Origin: Blastococcus sp. DSM 46786
GTDB taxonomy: Bacteria > Actinomycetota > Actinomycetes > Mycobacteriales > Geodermatophilaceae
Length of the DNA: 64,000 bases
Assembly (NCBI RefSeq): GCF_900109665.1
Contig: NZ_FOAO01000002.1
Span: forward strand, 186,001-250,000
Direction: 5' to 3'
Numbering within the stretch: position 1 is the stretch's first letter; each line of letters begins with the position of its first letter. The translations under genes and the position numbers were made by a program. The notes under the pieces are model-generated. The model made no database searches. It saw only the letters and a program-made list of their open reading frames with translations, and had not been told where the DNA came from. Below, in pieces: positions 46,725 through 56,970 of this stretch.

Positions 46725-48245
46725 GTGGGCAGGCACGCCGCGTCAGGCAGTGACGGACTGGGTCAGGGACACGTGTCTCCAGCCGCTGGGCGGCGCCGGA
46801 CCGACACCCCGGACGGGTCCTTGCCCCACGCCGGCCTGAGCGACCACCCGACCGCTCCCGGGCGCGACCGCGCCGACCTTCGGCGTGACGTCGTGGCGGA
46901 TGCCCCCGCCGAGGCGGCCCGCCAGGTCTCCCGCTCCCGGCTGCCGCTACCGCCCGTGCCGGCCGGCCCGCGCGCCGCGGGTGCCTCCGCACCGGCCGGT
47001 CCGCGCGCTGCGGGTGCCTCTGCACCGGCCGGTCCGCGCGCCGGGGCCGTCCCCGCACCGCACACCAGCGCCGCGCCGTTCCGCGCGGTGCCCTCGCCCG
47101 CTCCGGCCCCCGCCGTCCTCGGGGACGTCCCCGCGCCGGTCCGCGCCGCCGACGTCCCCGCGCCGGTCCGCGCCGCCGACGTCGTCGCGCCCCGGGGCGC
47201 CGACGCGCCACTGCCCGGCGCCCACCTCGTGGGCAAGGTCGCCAGCCCGACGGGCCTCCTGGTCGACGACGAGCCGCTGGCCAGCACCGGCCCGGCCCGC
47301 GGCCTGGGCCGCAGCGCCCCCGCGCCGCGCGTCCCCCGGGTGCCGCGGCAGACCACCCCGTCCGGCGCGCCCTCGTCCTCCTACGGCGACTGGACCAAGC
47401 CCTCGCGCACCGACGAGACGGGCCGCTCGCGGCTCGGGCCGGCGCTGCAGGCGCCGGCCACCACGGCGATCCCCGAGCGCGGCACCGCCGCCCGCCGCGA
47501 CGACGTGGCCGACCTCGGTTACGACGACTTCGGCTACGACGAGTTCGGCCACGACGGGCCCGCCTACGACGACGCCCACGACCTCGACGCCGAGCTCGCC
47601 GCTACCGCAGCCGGCGCAGCCAAGGTGAAGGGCGGCCGTGCCGCCTACCGCGCCGAGCGGCAGGCGGCCGACGCCGCGCGTCGGAAGGCGGCCAAGCGCA
47701 ACGGCACCCCCGAGGTGATCTTCGACGACGAGCCCGAGCGCAAGCCGCGCCGGGTGCTCAAGGGCCTGGTCGCCATGGCCGTCGTGGCCGGCGCGGTCCT
47801 CGGCGTCTACACGGTCACCGCTCCGGAGAAGGAGGAAGCCGCCGCCACCTCCCCCCCTGCCAGCGCGCCGACCGTCGCCGTCCCCACGGCCGCCCTGCCG
47901 CCGCTGCCCGAGAACCCCGTGGTCGTCGAGCCGGTGATCACCACCCCGGTGCGCGTGCCCGTCACCGTCCTCAACGCCACGAACATCAGCGGCCTCGCCG
48001 CCACGATCTCCGGCACCGTCGTCGCCGGCGGCTGGGAGTCGCCGGGTGTCGGCGCCTACCCGGGCACCGACGTGTCGGCGACCACCGTCTTCTTCACCGA
48101 GGGCGACGAGCAGCAGCGCCAGGCCGCGCTGCAGCTGGTCGACCAGTTCCCCGAGCTCGCCGGCCCCGCGCCGCGCTTCTTCGACGTGGCCGACGCCCCC
48201 GCTCCGGGGCTGGTCATCGTCGCCACGGGCAACTGGCAGCCCTGA
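46725..48245 (+). CDS. LytR C-terminal domain membrane protein
   Basis: 506 aa. A long low-complexity cytoplasmic region, one membrane helix at about residues 345-367 (RRVLKGLVAMAVVAGAVLGVY), and a C-terminal extracytoplasmic LytR_C domain (VPVTVLNATNISGLAATISGTVVAGGWES). The N-terminal part has DNA-level tandem repeats: an 11-aa unit PAGPRAAGASA (about 46960-47058) and an exact 27-bp unit (47124-47177, DVPAPVRAA). TAGATT (46711-46716) lies 8 nt before GTG 46725; TTG 46716 is rejected as start. Confidence 0.85.
   Translation: MGRHAASGSDGLGQGHVSPAAGRRRTDTPDGSLPHAGLSDHPTAPGRDRADLRRDVVADAPAEAARQVSRSRLPLPPVPAGPRAAGASAPAGPRAAGASAPAGPRAGAVPAPHTSAAPFRAVPSPAPAPAVLGDVPAPVRAADVPAPVRAADVVAPRGADAPLPGAHLVGKVASPTGLLVDDEPLASTGPARGLGRSAPAPRVPRVPRQTTPSGAPSSSYGDWTKPSRTDETGRSRLGPALQAPATTAIPERGTAARRDDVADLGYDDFGYDEFGHDGPAYDDAHDLDAELAATAAGAAKVKGGRAAYRAERQAADAARRKAAKRNGTPEVIFDDEPERKPRRVLKGLVAMAVVAGAVLGVYTVTAPEKEEAAATSPPASAPTVAVPTAALPPLPENPVVVEPVITTPVRVPVTVLNATNISGLAATISGTVVAGGWESPGVGAYPGTDVSATTVFFTEGDEQQRQAALQLVDQFPELAGPAPRFFDVADAPAPGLVIVATGNWQP
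47124..47177 (+). repeat. 27-bp exact tandem repeat in the LytR_C gene
   Basis: Two identical 27-bp copies starting GACGTCCCCGCGCCGG encode DVPAPVRAA twice; a third, partial copy follows. It keeps the frame. Confidence 0.9.
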
Positions 48246-48301
48246 TCCCGGCCGGTACCGACGCCCGGAACACCGGCCGACCCCCGGCCGTTGGGGCCTT
48301 C

Positions 48302-51190
48302 GTGCGTTCCCTCCGCGGGCCCGTGCGTCCCCGCCCGCGCCCCGGTGCGCGCGCCGCGGCCGCCGCCCTGCTCGCCCTCGCCCTGCCGGCCGGTCTGCTC
48401 GTGCTGGCGCCCCCGGCGGTCGCCGCCGAGGTGCGCACGGAGGAGGCCCGGGTGCCTTCGGGCTCCGGTGAGGACGCCGTCGAGCTCGACACCACGCTGT
48501 ACCTCCCCGACACCGACGAGCCCGCGCCCGCGGTCGTGCTCGCGCACGGCTTCGGCGGCAGCAAGCGCTCGGTCGCCGACGACGCCGCCGACCTGGCCGA
48601 CCGCGGGTACGTCGTCCTCACCTACTCCGCCCGCGGGTTCGGGGAGAGCACCGGGCGGATCGGGCTCAACGACCCTCGCTACGAGATCGCCGACCTCTCC
48701 ACGCTGCTCGACCTGCTGGCCGGGCGCGAGGAGGTCGAGCTCGACGCCGCCGGCGACCCGAGGGTGGGGGTCGCCGGCGGGTCCTACGGCGGGGCGCTCG
48801 CCCTGCTCGGCGCCGCCTACGACGAGCGGGTCGACGTCATCGCGCCGCAGATCACCTGGCACTCGCTGACCACGTCGCTCTTCCCGTCACAGACCGGCGA
48901 CCTCGCTGCCGACACGGTCGCCGCGGTCCCGCAGACCGAGGCGGCCGGCGTCTACAAGCAGCTGTGGTCGGGGCTGTTCTTCGGCATCGGCTCGGCGGCG
49001 GGCGGCCTGCTGGACTCCTTCGGGGGCGGCGGCGCCGGTGCTGCCGCGCTGCCCACCGGGCTGCCCGAGCAGCTGCTCGAGCAGGCCGCCGCGGACCCGG
49101 AGGCCGCCGAGCTGCTGCTCACCTGCGGTCGGTTCCGGATCGAGGTCTGCGAGGCCTACCAGACGGCCGCGTCCACCGGCACGCTCACGCCGGAGGTCGC
49201 CGCGGTGCTCGACCGCGGCAGCCCGGCCGGCGTCCTCGGCCGCATCGACGCACCGACGCTGCTGGTCCAGGGCACGCAGGACTCGCTCTTCGGCCTCGGC
49301 CAGGCGGACGCGAACGCGCGCGGGATCGCCGCGGACGGGACCCCGGTCAAGGTGGTCTGGTTCGCCGGCGGCCACGACGCCTCCCCGTCCGGTGAGCAGG
49401 CGCAGGGCCTGCGCGACCAGGTCGCCGGCTGGTTCGACTGGCACCTGCGGGGGCAGGGCGAGGACCCCGGGACCGGCTTCGAGTTCCCCGCGCCCACCGG
49501 CCTCGGCGCCACGGTCGGCCGCGTGCAGGGTGGCGGCCAGACCATCGCGGCGACCGCCTACCCCGGGCTGGACGGCGCCGAGCCGGCCACCCGCCGGGCG
49601 GTGCCCGTCTCCGGCCCCGTGCAGCCCGTCGTCACCCCCGCCGGCGGCACGCCCGCCGCGCTCACCACCGTCCCCGGCCTGGGCGCGCTGACCGCGGCCC
49701 TGGGCGGCGCCACCGCGGAGATCCCCGGCCAGTTCGCCGCCTTCGACAGCGCCCCGCTCGAGGCCCCCGTGGAGGTCGTCGGCGCCTCGACCGTCGACCT
49801 CGCGGTCGCCTCGCCCAGCGGCAGCGCCACCCTGTTCGCCAAGCTCTACGACGTCGGCCCGGACGGCGCGACCACGCTGCCCGGCGGGCTGGTCGCGCCC
49901 CTCGCGCTCACCGGGATCTCCACCGACCCCACCGCCCCGACGCGGGTGAGCGTCACGCTCCCGGGCATCGTGCACCGCTTCGAGACCGGTCACACCATGC
50001 GCGTGCTGGTCTCCTCCACCGACCAGGCCTACGCGCTGCCCGACGAGGCGGCGGTCTACTCGGTCGGGCTGGCCTCGGACGTCGCCCCCAACGGCGTGGC
50101 CGCCGGTGAGACGACCCTCGCTGCTCCCGAGGTGGACGGCCGCAGCGAGTCCGCGACCGGTACCTCCCGCTGGTGGGTGCTGCTCGCCGTCCTCGCCGCC
50201 CTCGGGTTGCTGAGCTGGCTGGCCGCCCGCTGGTGGGGGAGCCGCCGCGACCGGCAGATCTCGCAGGTCGAGCCGGACGGCGAGGACGTCCCGCTGCGCT
50301 TCACCGGGGTGACCAAGGCCTACAAGGACGGCTTCGTCGCCGTCCGCGACCTCTCCTTCGAGGTGCGCCGCGGCCAGGTGCTCGGCCTGCTCGGGCCCAA
50401 CGGCGCCGGCAAGACGACGTCGCTGCGCATGCTGATGGGCCTCATCAAGCCCACGGAGGGGCGGATCAGCATCTTCGGGCACGCCGCCGGCCCCGGGGCG
50501 CCGGTGCTGTCCCGGCTCGGTTCGTTCGTGGAGGGCACCGGCCTGCAGCCGCACCTCTCCGGCCGCGACAACCTCACCCTCTACTGGGCCGCCACCGGCC
50601 GGCCGGCCGAGGACGCGCACATGGAGGAGGCCATCAGGGTCGCGGGGCTCGGCGCCGCCATCGACCGGCCGGTGCGCCGCTACAGCCAGGGCATGCGCCA
50701 GCGGGTCGCGATCGCCCAGGCGATGCTCGGGCTGCCCGACCTGCTGGTGCTCGACGAGCCGACCAACGGGCTGGACCCGCCGCAGATCCACGCCATGCGC
50801 GAGGTGCTGCGCTCCTACGCCGCCACCGGCCGTACGGTGATCGTCTCCAGCCACCTGCTCAGCGAGATCGAGCAGACCTGCAGCCACGTCGTCGTCATGG
50901 CGAAGGGGCAGAAGATCACGCAGGGGACCGTGGAGGAGATCGTCGGTACCGGCGGTTCGGTGCTGGTCGGCCTGGCCGACGACGCCGACACCGACCGGGC
51001 GGTCGCCATCTTGTCGTCGCTGCCCGGGGTGACCGCCGGGCGCACGGACGAGGGTCTCGTGGCCGAGCTCGACGGTGCCCGGCGCGCCGACGTGCTGCAG
51101 GCGCTGGTGGCCGCGGGCATCGCCGTCGAGCAGTTCACGCCGCGCCGCCGGCTTGAGGACGCCTTCCTGGCGCTGGTGGGGGAGTCATGA
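48302..51190 (+). CDS. Exported S15-type hydrolase fused to an ABC ATPase
   Basis: 962 aa, one uninterrupted frame. Residues 1-42: basic start, hydrophobic core and AVAA cleavage site. About 45-390: alpha/beta hydrolase of the CocE/X-Pro-dipeptidyl-peptidase type, with AHGFGGSKRS, nucleophile GGSYGG (Ser about 161), acid in QGTQDSLF (Asp about 326) and GGHDAS (His about 358). About 430-600: PepX_C-like beta domain. About 624-644: membrane helix (WWVLLAVLAALGLLSWLAA). From 663: ABC ATPase with GPNGAGKTT, YSQGM signature, LLVLDEPTNGLDPP and SSHLLSE. Implied topology is hydrolase outside, ATPase inside. Overlaps the permease gene (ATGA). Substrate unknown. Confidence 0.93.
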   Translation: MRSLRGPVRPRPRPGARAAAAALLALALPAGLLVLAPPAVAAEVRTEEARVPSGSGEDAVELDTTLYLPDTDEPAPAVVLAHGFGGSKRSVADDAADLADRGYVVLTYSARGFGESTGRIGLNDPRYEIADLSTLLDLLAGREEVELDAAGDPRVGVAGGSYGGALALLGAAYDERVDVIAPQITWHSLTTSLFPSQTGDLAADTVAAVPQTEAAGVYKQLWSGLFFGIGSAAGGLLDSFGGGGAGAAALPTGLPEQLLEQAAADPEAAELLLTCGRFRIEVCEAYQTAASTGTLTPEVAAVLDRGSPAGVLGRIDAPTLLVQGTQDSLFGLGQADANARGIAADGTPVKVVWFAGGHDASPSGEQAQGLRDQVAGWFDWHLRGQGEDPGTGFEFPAPTGLGATVGRVQGGGQTIAATAYPGLDGAEPATRRAVPVSGPVQPVVTPAGGTPAALTTVPGLGALTAALGGATAEIPGQFAAFDSAPLEAPVEVVGASTVDLAVASPSGSATLFAKLYDVGPDGATTLPGGLVAPLALTGISTDPTAPTRVSVTLPGIVHRFETGHTMRVLVSSTDQAYALPDEAAVYSVGLASDVAPNGVAAGETTLAAPEVDGRSESATGTSRWWVLLAVLAALGLLSWLAARWWGSRRDRQISQVEPDGEDVPLRFTGVTKAYKDGFVAVRDLSFEVRRGQVLGLLGPNGAGKTTSLRMLMGLIKPTEGRISIFGHAAGPGAPVLSRLGSFVEGTGLQPHLSGRDNLTLYWAATGRPAEDAHMEEAIRVAGLGAAIDRPVRRYSQGMRQRVAIAQAMLGLPDLLVLDEPTNGLDPPQIHAMREVLRSYAATGRTVIVSSHLLSEIEQTCSHVVVMAKGQKITQGTVEEIVGTGGSVLVGLADDADTDRAVAILSSLPGVTAGRTDEGLVAELDGARRADVLQALVAAGIAVEQFTPRRRLEDAFLALVGES

Positions 51191-52062
51191 CGACGAGCAC
51201 CGAGCACGTGCAGCCGACCGGCGCGGTCGCCGGCTACCGGCCCGAGCGGACGCTGCGGCTCTCGGTCGAGCTGCGCCGGCAGTTCAAGCGGCGGCGCACC
51301 CTCGGCGTCTTCGCCCTGATGGTCGCGCTGCCGCTGGTGCTCATCGGGGCGCTGCAGCTGGGCGCCAGCGAGGAGGCGGCGGAGAACACCCGGATCAACC
51401 TGGTCGACGTCGCGACGGCCAGCGGGCTGAACTTCACCCTCTTCGTGCTCTTCGCGACCACCGGCTTCTTCCTCGTCGTGGTGTACGCGCTCTTCTTCGG
51501 CGACACCGTGGCGGTCGAGGCGCAGTGGGGGTCGCTGCGGTACGCGCTGGCCACCCCGGTGCCGCGGATGCGGCTGCTCCGGCAGAAGTGGCTGGCGGCG
51601 CTGGTGCAGTCGGTCGCCGCGCTGCTCACCCTCGCGGCGGTGGCGGTGGTCGCCGGGGGCATCGCGTTCGGCTTCGGGGACATCCGGACCCCGGTCGGCG
51701 TGGGGATCGACCAGGGCGAAGGCATGCTGCGGCTGGCCGGGATGCTGGGCTACCTCGCCGTCCACCTGCTCGTCGTCGGCGCGCTGGCGTTCTGGTTCTC
51801 CACCATCACCGACGCGCCCCTGGCCGCGGTCGGCGGGGCGGTGTTCACGATGGTCGTCTTCGCGATCCTCGACCAGGTGGAGCAGCTGGGGTCCATCCGC
51901 GACTGGTTCCCGACGGCGGAGGAGTTCGCCTGGACCGACCTGCTGCAGACGCCGGTCGACGACGGCGACCTGTTCCGCGGCGTGATCCAGTCGCTGGTCT
52001 ACATCGCCGTCTTCACCGCGCTGGGCTTCCGCCACTTCGCCCGCCGCGACGTGACCAGCTAG
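51187..52062 (+). CDS. ABC-2 type permease partner of the hydrolase-ATPase
   Basis: 291 aa, about six membrane helices (LGVFALMVALPLVLIGALQL; FTLFVLFATTGFFLVVVYALFFGD; LVQSVAALLTLAAVAVVAGGIAF; YLAVHLLVVGALAFWFST; AAVGGAVFTMVVFAILD; a last one near the end). SLRYALATPVPRMRLLRQKWLAAL is the typical ABC-2 cytoplasmic motif. ATG 51187 overlaps the stop of the fusion gene, so the two products should be made together and form a transporter. Confidence 0.9.
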   Translation: MTTSTEHVQPTGAVAGYRPERTLRLSVELRRQFKRRRTLGVFALMVALPLVLIGALQLGASEEAAENTRINLVDVATASGLNFTLFVLFATTGFFLVVVYALFFGDTVAVEAQWGSLRYALATPVPRMRLLRQKWLAALVQSVAALLTLAAVAVVAGGIAFGFGDIRTPVGVGIDQGEGMLRLAGMLGYLAVHLLVVGALAFWFSTITDAPLAAVGGAVFTMVVFAILDQVEQLGSIRDWFPTAEEFAWTDLLQTPVDDGDLFRGVIQSLVYIAVFTALGFRHFARRDVTS

Positions 52063-52202
52063 TACTGCGGCCGTCAACGCTCGCCTGCGTCCCGTGACCG
52101 CCGCTGATGGCGATGGAGTGCGCGGATGGTCAGTTCTCGGCACGGGAACGGCGCATCTGCGCACACTGTCCTGGCGCGGAGAGAGCGGGGACGGCGGCTC
52201 GC

Positions 52203-53024
52203 CTACAGGCTGGCGCGCACCGCCTGGGCCCAGCCCTCGCCCATGGCACCGGCGGTGACCGCGGCGTTGGGGACGGCGGCCAGCGCGTCGGCCATGCCGT
52301 CGACCGCGGCGCCGTTCGCGGTGATCCAGAGCCGGCCCACCGCGGGCGCCATCTCCAGGTCGCTGACGCTGTCCCCGATGGCCACGGCATCGGCGGGGGA
52401 GAGGCCGCGCCGCTCCAGGTCCCAGGCGATCGCCGCGCCCTTGGAGATGCCGCGCGGCATCAGGTGGTAGACCCGCGGCGGGGCGGCGTCGTCGGCCAGC
52501 CCCATCCACGGGGCGGCGGGGATCGCCCCGTTGTCCTTGAGCGTCAGCCAGCCCGTCCCGCGCTCGGCCAGCCAGGCGTCGACGGCGAGCGGATCCACCC
52601 GGCCGCGGAGCAGCGCGTCCGTGGCGTGGGTGGCGTGCCAGGGGGCGTGCCACTCCAGCCGCCCCGGGTGGGCGGCGATCAGGTCCTCGACGACGCCGAG
52701 CTCGGCCATGACCTCCATCGGCGTCCGGTCGCCGTACTGCGGGGGCAGCGCGCCGCGCAGCCGGTGCGTCGTGCGCCCCGAGCCCCAGCCGATCGTGGCG
52801 CCCAGCTCGGCGATGGCGCCGTCGGCGGCGAAGATGCGCGCGGCCTCCACCACCTGCTCGTACGTGCGGCCGCTGACCAGCACCAACGCCACCCCGGCGC
52901 GGTGCAGGTCGAGCAGCGCGCCGGCCGGCCCGTCGGTCAGCTCCCGCCCCGCCGTGTGCCAGAAGGAGCCCCGCGGGCCCACCATCGTGCCGTCGAGGTC
53001 GGTGTAGACGACGCGCGCGCTCAC
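52203..53024 (-). CDS. HAD-superfamily phosphatase (Cof/IIB-like)
   Basis: 273 aa soluble hydrolase. Motif I YTDLDGTMVG (nucleophile Asp and acid/base Asp), motif II LVSGRTYEQV, Lys in RGISKGAAI, motif III GDSVSDLEMA. A cap insert (residues 90-185) fits type IIB. Probably acts on a sugar phosphate or similar; substrate unknown. CAGGAT (bottom strand, 53031-53036) lies 6 nt before GTG 53024. Divergent from the thrC riboswitch unit. Confidence 0.88.
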   Translation of the reverse strand: MSARVVYTDLDGTMVGPRGSFWHTAGRELTDGPAGALLDLHRAGVALVLVSGRTYEQVVEAARIFAADGAIAELGATIGWGSGRTTHRLRGALPPQYGDRTPMEVMAELGVVEDLIAAHPGRLEWHAPWHATHATDALLRGRVDPLAVDAWLAERGTGWLTLKDNGAIPAAPWMGLADDAAPPRVYHLMPRGISKGAAIAWDLERRGLSPADAVAIGDSVSDLEMAPAVGRLWITANGAAVDGMADALAAVPNAAVTAGAMGEGWAQAVRASL

Positions 53025-53128
53025 CTGGTCATCCTGTCCGGCCGCCGGCCGCTCTCCGCGACGGGGTCCGTGCGGCGGAGCCGCTCCGGTTCTGCACCGG
53101 AGGTGGGAGGTACAGTTCACGCCGTTCA

Positions 53129-53259
53129 CTCATCCAGAGGGGCAGAGGGACACGGCCCGATGAAGCCCCGGCAACCGCCGCCTGCAGCGCTCCGCGCGAC
53201 GGGCGGGAGGTGCCAATTCCGTCCCGCGCGGCTCGACGGCCCGCAGCGGGGAAGATGAG
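53129..53259 (+). promoter_or_regulatory. SAM-I riboswitch of threonine synthase
   Basis: The conserved SAM-I core is present: CAGAGGG, ACACGGCCCGATGAAGCCCC, GGCAACC, and GGTGCCAATTCC. The closing P1 helix pairs CTCATC (53129-53134) with GATGAG (53254-53259). The right P1 strand shares bases with the AGGAGG ribosome site (53258-53263) of thrC, so SAM binding should hide it. TACAGT at 53111-53116 is a candidate -10 box. Confidence 0.92.
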
Positions 53260-53273
53260 GAGGTAGTCGTCGC

Positions 53274-54575
53274 ATGACACTGACCGCTCCCGGTTCTGCT
53301 CAGGCCGATTCCAGCGCCGGTGGCCCGGTGCCCCCGTGTCCCGCCCGCGGGCTGGTCTGCCGCAACTGCGGCGCCACCTTCGGCCTCATCGCCCAGCACG
53401 CCTGCGCCGAGTGCTTCGGCCCGCTGGAGGTCGACTACGACCCCGAGCTGATGAAGGCCGTCACCCGCGAGCAGATCGAGGCCGGGCCGCAGAACATCTG
53501 GCGGTACGTCGCCCTGCTCCCGGTGGGCCAGCACCCGGCCGACCGCGTCTCGCTCGACCCCGGAATGACCCCGCTGGTGCGCGCCGACCGGCTCGCCGCG
53601 GAGCTCGGGCTCACCGGTGGCCTGTGGGTCAAGGACGACTCGGCCAACCCCACCCACTCCTTCAAGGACCGCGTGGTCAGCCTCGCCGCGACCGCCGCCA
53701 AGGGGCTGGGCTACAAGAAGATCGCCGCCGCCTCCACCGGCAACCTGGCCAACTCGGTGGCCGCCCACGCCGCCCGGGTCGGCCTGCCGTCGTTCGTCTT
53801 CATCCCGAGCGACCTGGAGCCCGGCAAGGTCGTGCAGTCGGCGGTCTACGGCCAGACGCTGGTCGCCGTCGACGGCTCCTACGACGACGTCAACCGGCTG
53901 ACCAGCGAGCTCGGCGAGACCGACGAGTTCGAGGACACCGCGTTCGTCAACCAGAACGTCCGGCCCTACTACGCCGAGGGCTCCAAGACGATGGGCTACG
54001 AAATCGCCGAGCAGCTCGGCTGGCGCATCCCGGCACAGGTCGTCATCCCCATGGCGTCCGGGTCGCTGCTGACCAAGGTCGACAAGGCCTTCCGCGAGCT
54101 GACCGCGGCCGGCATCGTCGAGGCCACCGAGTGGACGATCTACGGCGCGCAGTCGGCCGGCTGCGACCCGATCGCCACCGCGTTCGACAACGGCTGGGAC
54201 GTCGTCAAGCCGGTGAAGCCCACGGGGATCGCGAAGTCGCTGAACATCGGCAACCCGGCCGACGGGCCCTACGCCCTCGACGCGATCCGGCGCACCGGCG
54301 GTGCGGTCGCCCGCGTGGGCGACGACGAGATCGTCCAGGGCATCCGCGACCTCGCCCGCACGACCGGCGTGTTCGCCGAGACCGCCGGCGGGGTGACCGT
54401 CGCGGTGCTGCGCAAGCTGGTCGAGAGCGGTCGGCTGGACCCGGCGAAGGAGACCGTCGTCCTCAACACGGGGGAGGGGCTGAAGACCCTCGACCCGCTC
54501 GAGCCCGTCGTCGGCCCGACGCACCGCGTGGAGCCGTCGCTCAGGTCGGCGCGGGCCGCCGGCCTCATCGGCTGA
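53274..54575 (+). CDS. thrC: Threonine synthase
   Basis: 433 aa PLP enzyme turning O-phosphohomoserine into threonine. An N-terminal zinc-ribbon-like segment (LVCRNCGATFGLIAQHACAECFGPLEV) precedes the fold-type-II domain: PLP Lys in NPTHSFKDRVV, STGNLANSVAAHAA, and the later NTGEGLKTLDPL. This plant-like class is common in actinobacteria. AGGAGG lies 10 nt before ATG 53274. The order thrC-csp-groEL is, from memory, also seen in Streptomyces. Confidence 0.94.
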   Translation: MTLTAPGSAQADSSAGGPVPPCPARGLVCRNCGATFGLIAQHACAECFGPLEVDYDPELMKAVTREQIEAGPQNIWRYVALLPVGQHPADRVSLDPGMTPLVRADRLAAELGLTGGLWVKDDSANPTHSFKDRVVSLAATAAKGLGYKKIAAASTGNLANSVAAHAARVGLPSFVFIPSDLEPGKVVQSAVYGQTLVAVDGSYDDVNRLTSELGETDEFEDTAFVNQNVRPYYAEGSKTMGYEIAEQLGWRIPAQVVIPMASGSLLTKVDKAFRELTAAGIVEATEWTIYGAQSAGCDPIATAFDNGWDVVKPVKPTGIAKSLNIGNPADGPYALDAIRRTGGAVARVGDDEIVQGIRDLARTTGVFAETAGGVTVAVLRKLVESGRLDPAKETVVLNTGEGLKTLDPLEPVVGPTHRVEPSLRSARAAGLIG

Positions 54576-54619
54576 GCCGCGGGTCGCCCGATCCGGCAAC
54601 ACAGCGGCGGGGAAGCTCC

Positions 54620-54634
54620 TGCACCCGGCGGGTG
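54620..54634 (+). terminator. Hairpin after thrC
   Basis: GCACCC-GGC-GGGTGC forms a 6-bp stem about 45 nt past the thrC stop. The same arms occur upstream of lsr2 (24611-24625). Modest support. Confidence 0.4.
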
Positions 54635-54750
54635 CTGATGTACCTTCTCGCGCGGTTCCAGTTCCATGTTCGTGAGATGCGGGCGGAAGAGCTAGGCCCG
54701 GCCCTCCGATCCAGAGGGGCCGTCCGCACGCACGAAACGTGGGAGCACAC

Positions 54751-54951
54751 GTGGCACAGGGCACCGTGAAGTGGTTCAACGCCGAGAAGGGCTTCGGCTT
54801 CATCGCCGTCGACGGCGGCCAGGACGTCTTCGTCCACTACTCGGCCATCCAGATGGACGGGTACAAGAGCCTCGACGAGGGTCAGCGCGTCGAGTTCGAG
54901 GTCGTCCAGGGCGCCAAGGGCCCCCAGGCCGACGCCGTCCGCAGCGCCTGA
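54751..54951 (+). CDS. cspA: Cold-shock protein (CspA family)
   Basis: 66 aa single cold-shock domain that binds single-stranded RNA and DNA. RNP1 KGFGFI and RNP2 DVFVHYS are intact; the start [20 protein letters not shown] is canonical. GTG 54751 was chosen over GTG 54739. The 175-nt gap upstream could include a long 5' leader, as in other csp genes, with a GC hairpin around GGCCCTCCGATCCAGAGGGGCC. Confidence 0.95.
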   Translation: MAQGTVKWFNAEKGFGFIAVDGGQDVFVHYSAIQMDGYKSLDEGQRVEFEVVQGAKGPQADAVRSA

Positions 54952-54969
54952 GGACCACCCAGCAGCAGC

Positions 54970-55004
54970 GGAGGCCCGGTCCCCCTCGAGGGGGCCGGGC
55001 CTCC
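54970..55004 (+). terminator. Terminator of cspA
   Basis: Long stem GGAGGCCCGG-CCCCC / GGGGG-CCGGGCCTCC with a one-base bulge and TCGA loop, 19 nt after the stop, followed by GTCCGTTCTT. Confidence 0.9.
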
Positions 55005-55011
55005 GTCCGTT

Positions 55012-55038
55012 CTTGCACTCGCCGGGGTGGAGTGCCAG
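55012..55038 (+). promoter_or_regulatory. CIRCE operator 1 of groEL
   Basis: TTGCACTC, 9-nt spacer, GAGTGCCA: the HrcA-binding inverted repeat, with one mismatched position near the outer end. Confidence 0.93.
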
Positions 55039-55046
55039 ACTCGCTT

Positions 55047-56821
<1,775 letters not shown>

Positions 56822-56852
56822 GTCCGGCCACCTAGCACGAGCACTGCCCGCC

Positions 56853-56883
56853 AGGGGCGGTCCCGCATCGCGGGGCCGCCCCT
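56853..56883 (+). terminator. Terminator of groEL
   Basis: AGGGGCGGTCCCGC pairs with GCGGGGCCGCCCCT (one T-G wobble) around a 3-nt loop, 31 nt after the stop. Confidence 0.85.
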
Positions 56884-56913
56884 GTCGGCGTCTCCGGGGG
56901 CCGTCGCCGCCAC

Positions 56914-56970
56914 CGAGTGCGACGACGTCGTGGTCATCCGACGCTGATGGCCACGACGTCGTCGCACTCG
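56914..56970. repeat. 25-bp intergenic hairpin
   Basis: CGAGTGCGACGACGTCGTGG is exactly complementary to the arm at 56951-56970. An inner T-G wobble and CATC/GATG extend the stem to 25 bp around a 7-nt loop. Each arm also contains the self-complementary ACGACGTCGT. No T run on either side. Confidence 0.92.

Noticed and set aside
50160-50290. The hydrolase and the ABC ATPase being two genes joined by a sequencing error.
   Set aside because: The junction is a well-formed membrane helix with a basic cytoplasmic flank, and no start codon with a ribosome site stands out before the ATPase.
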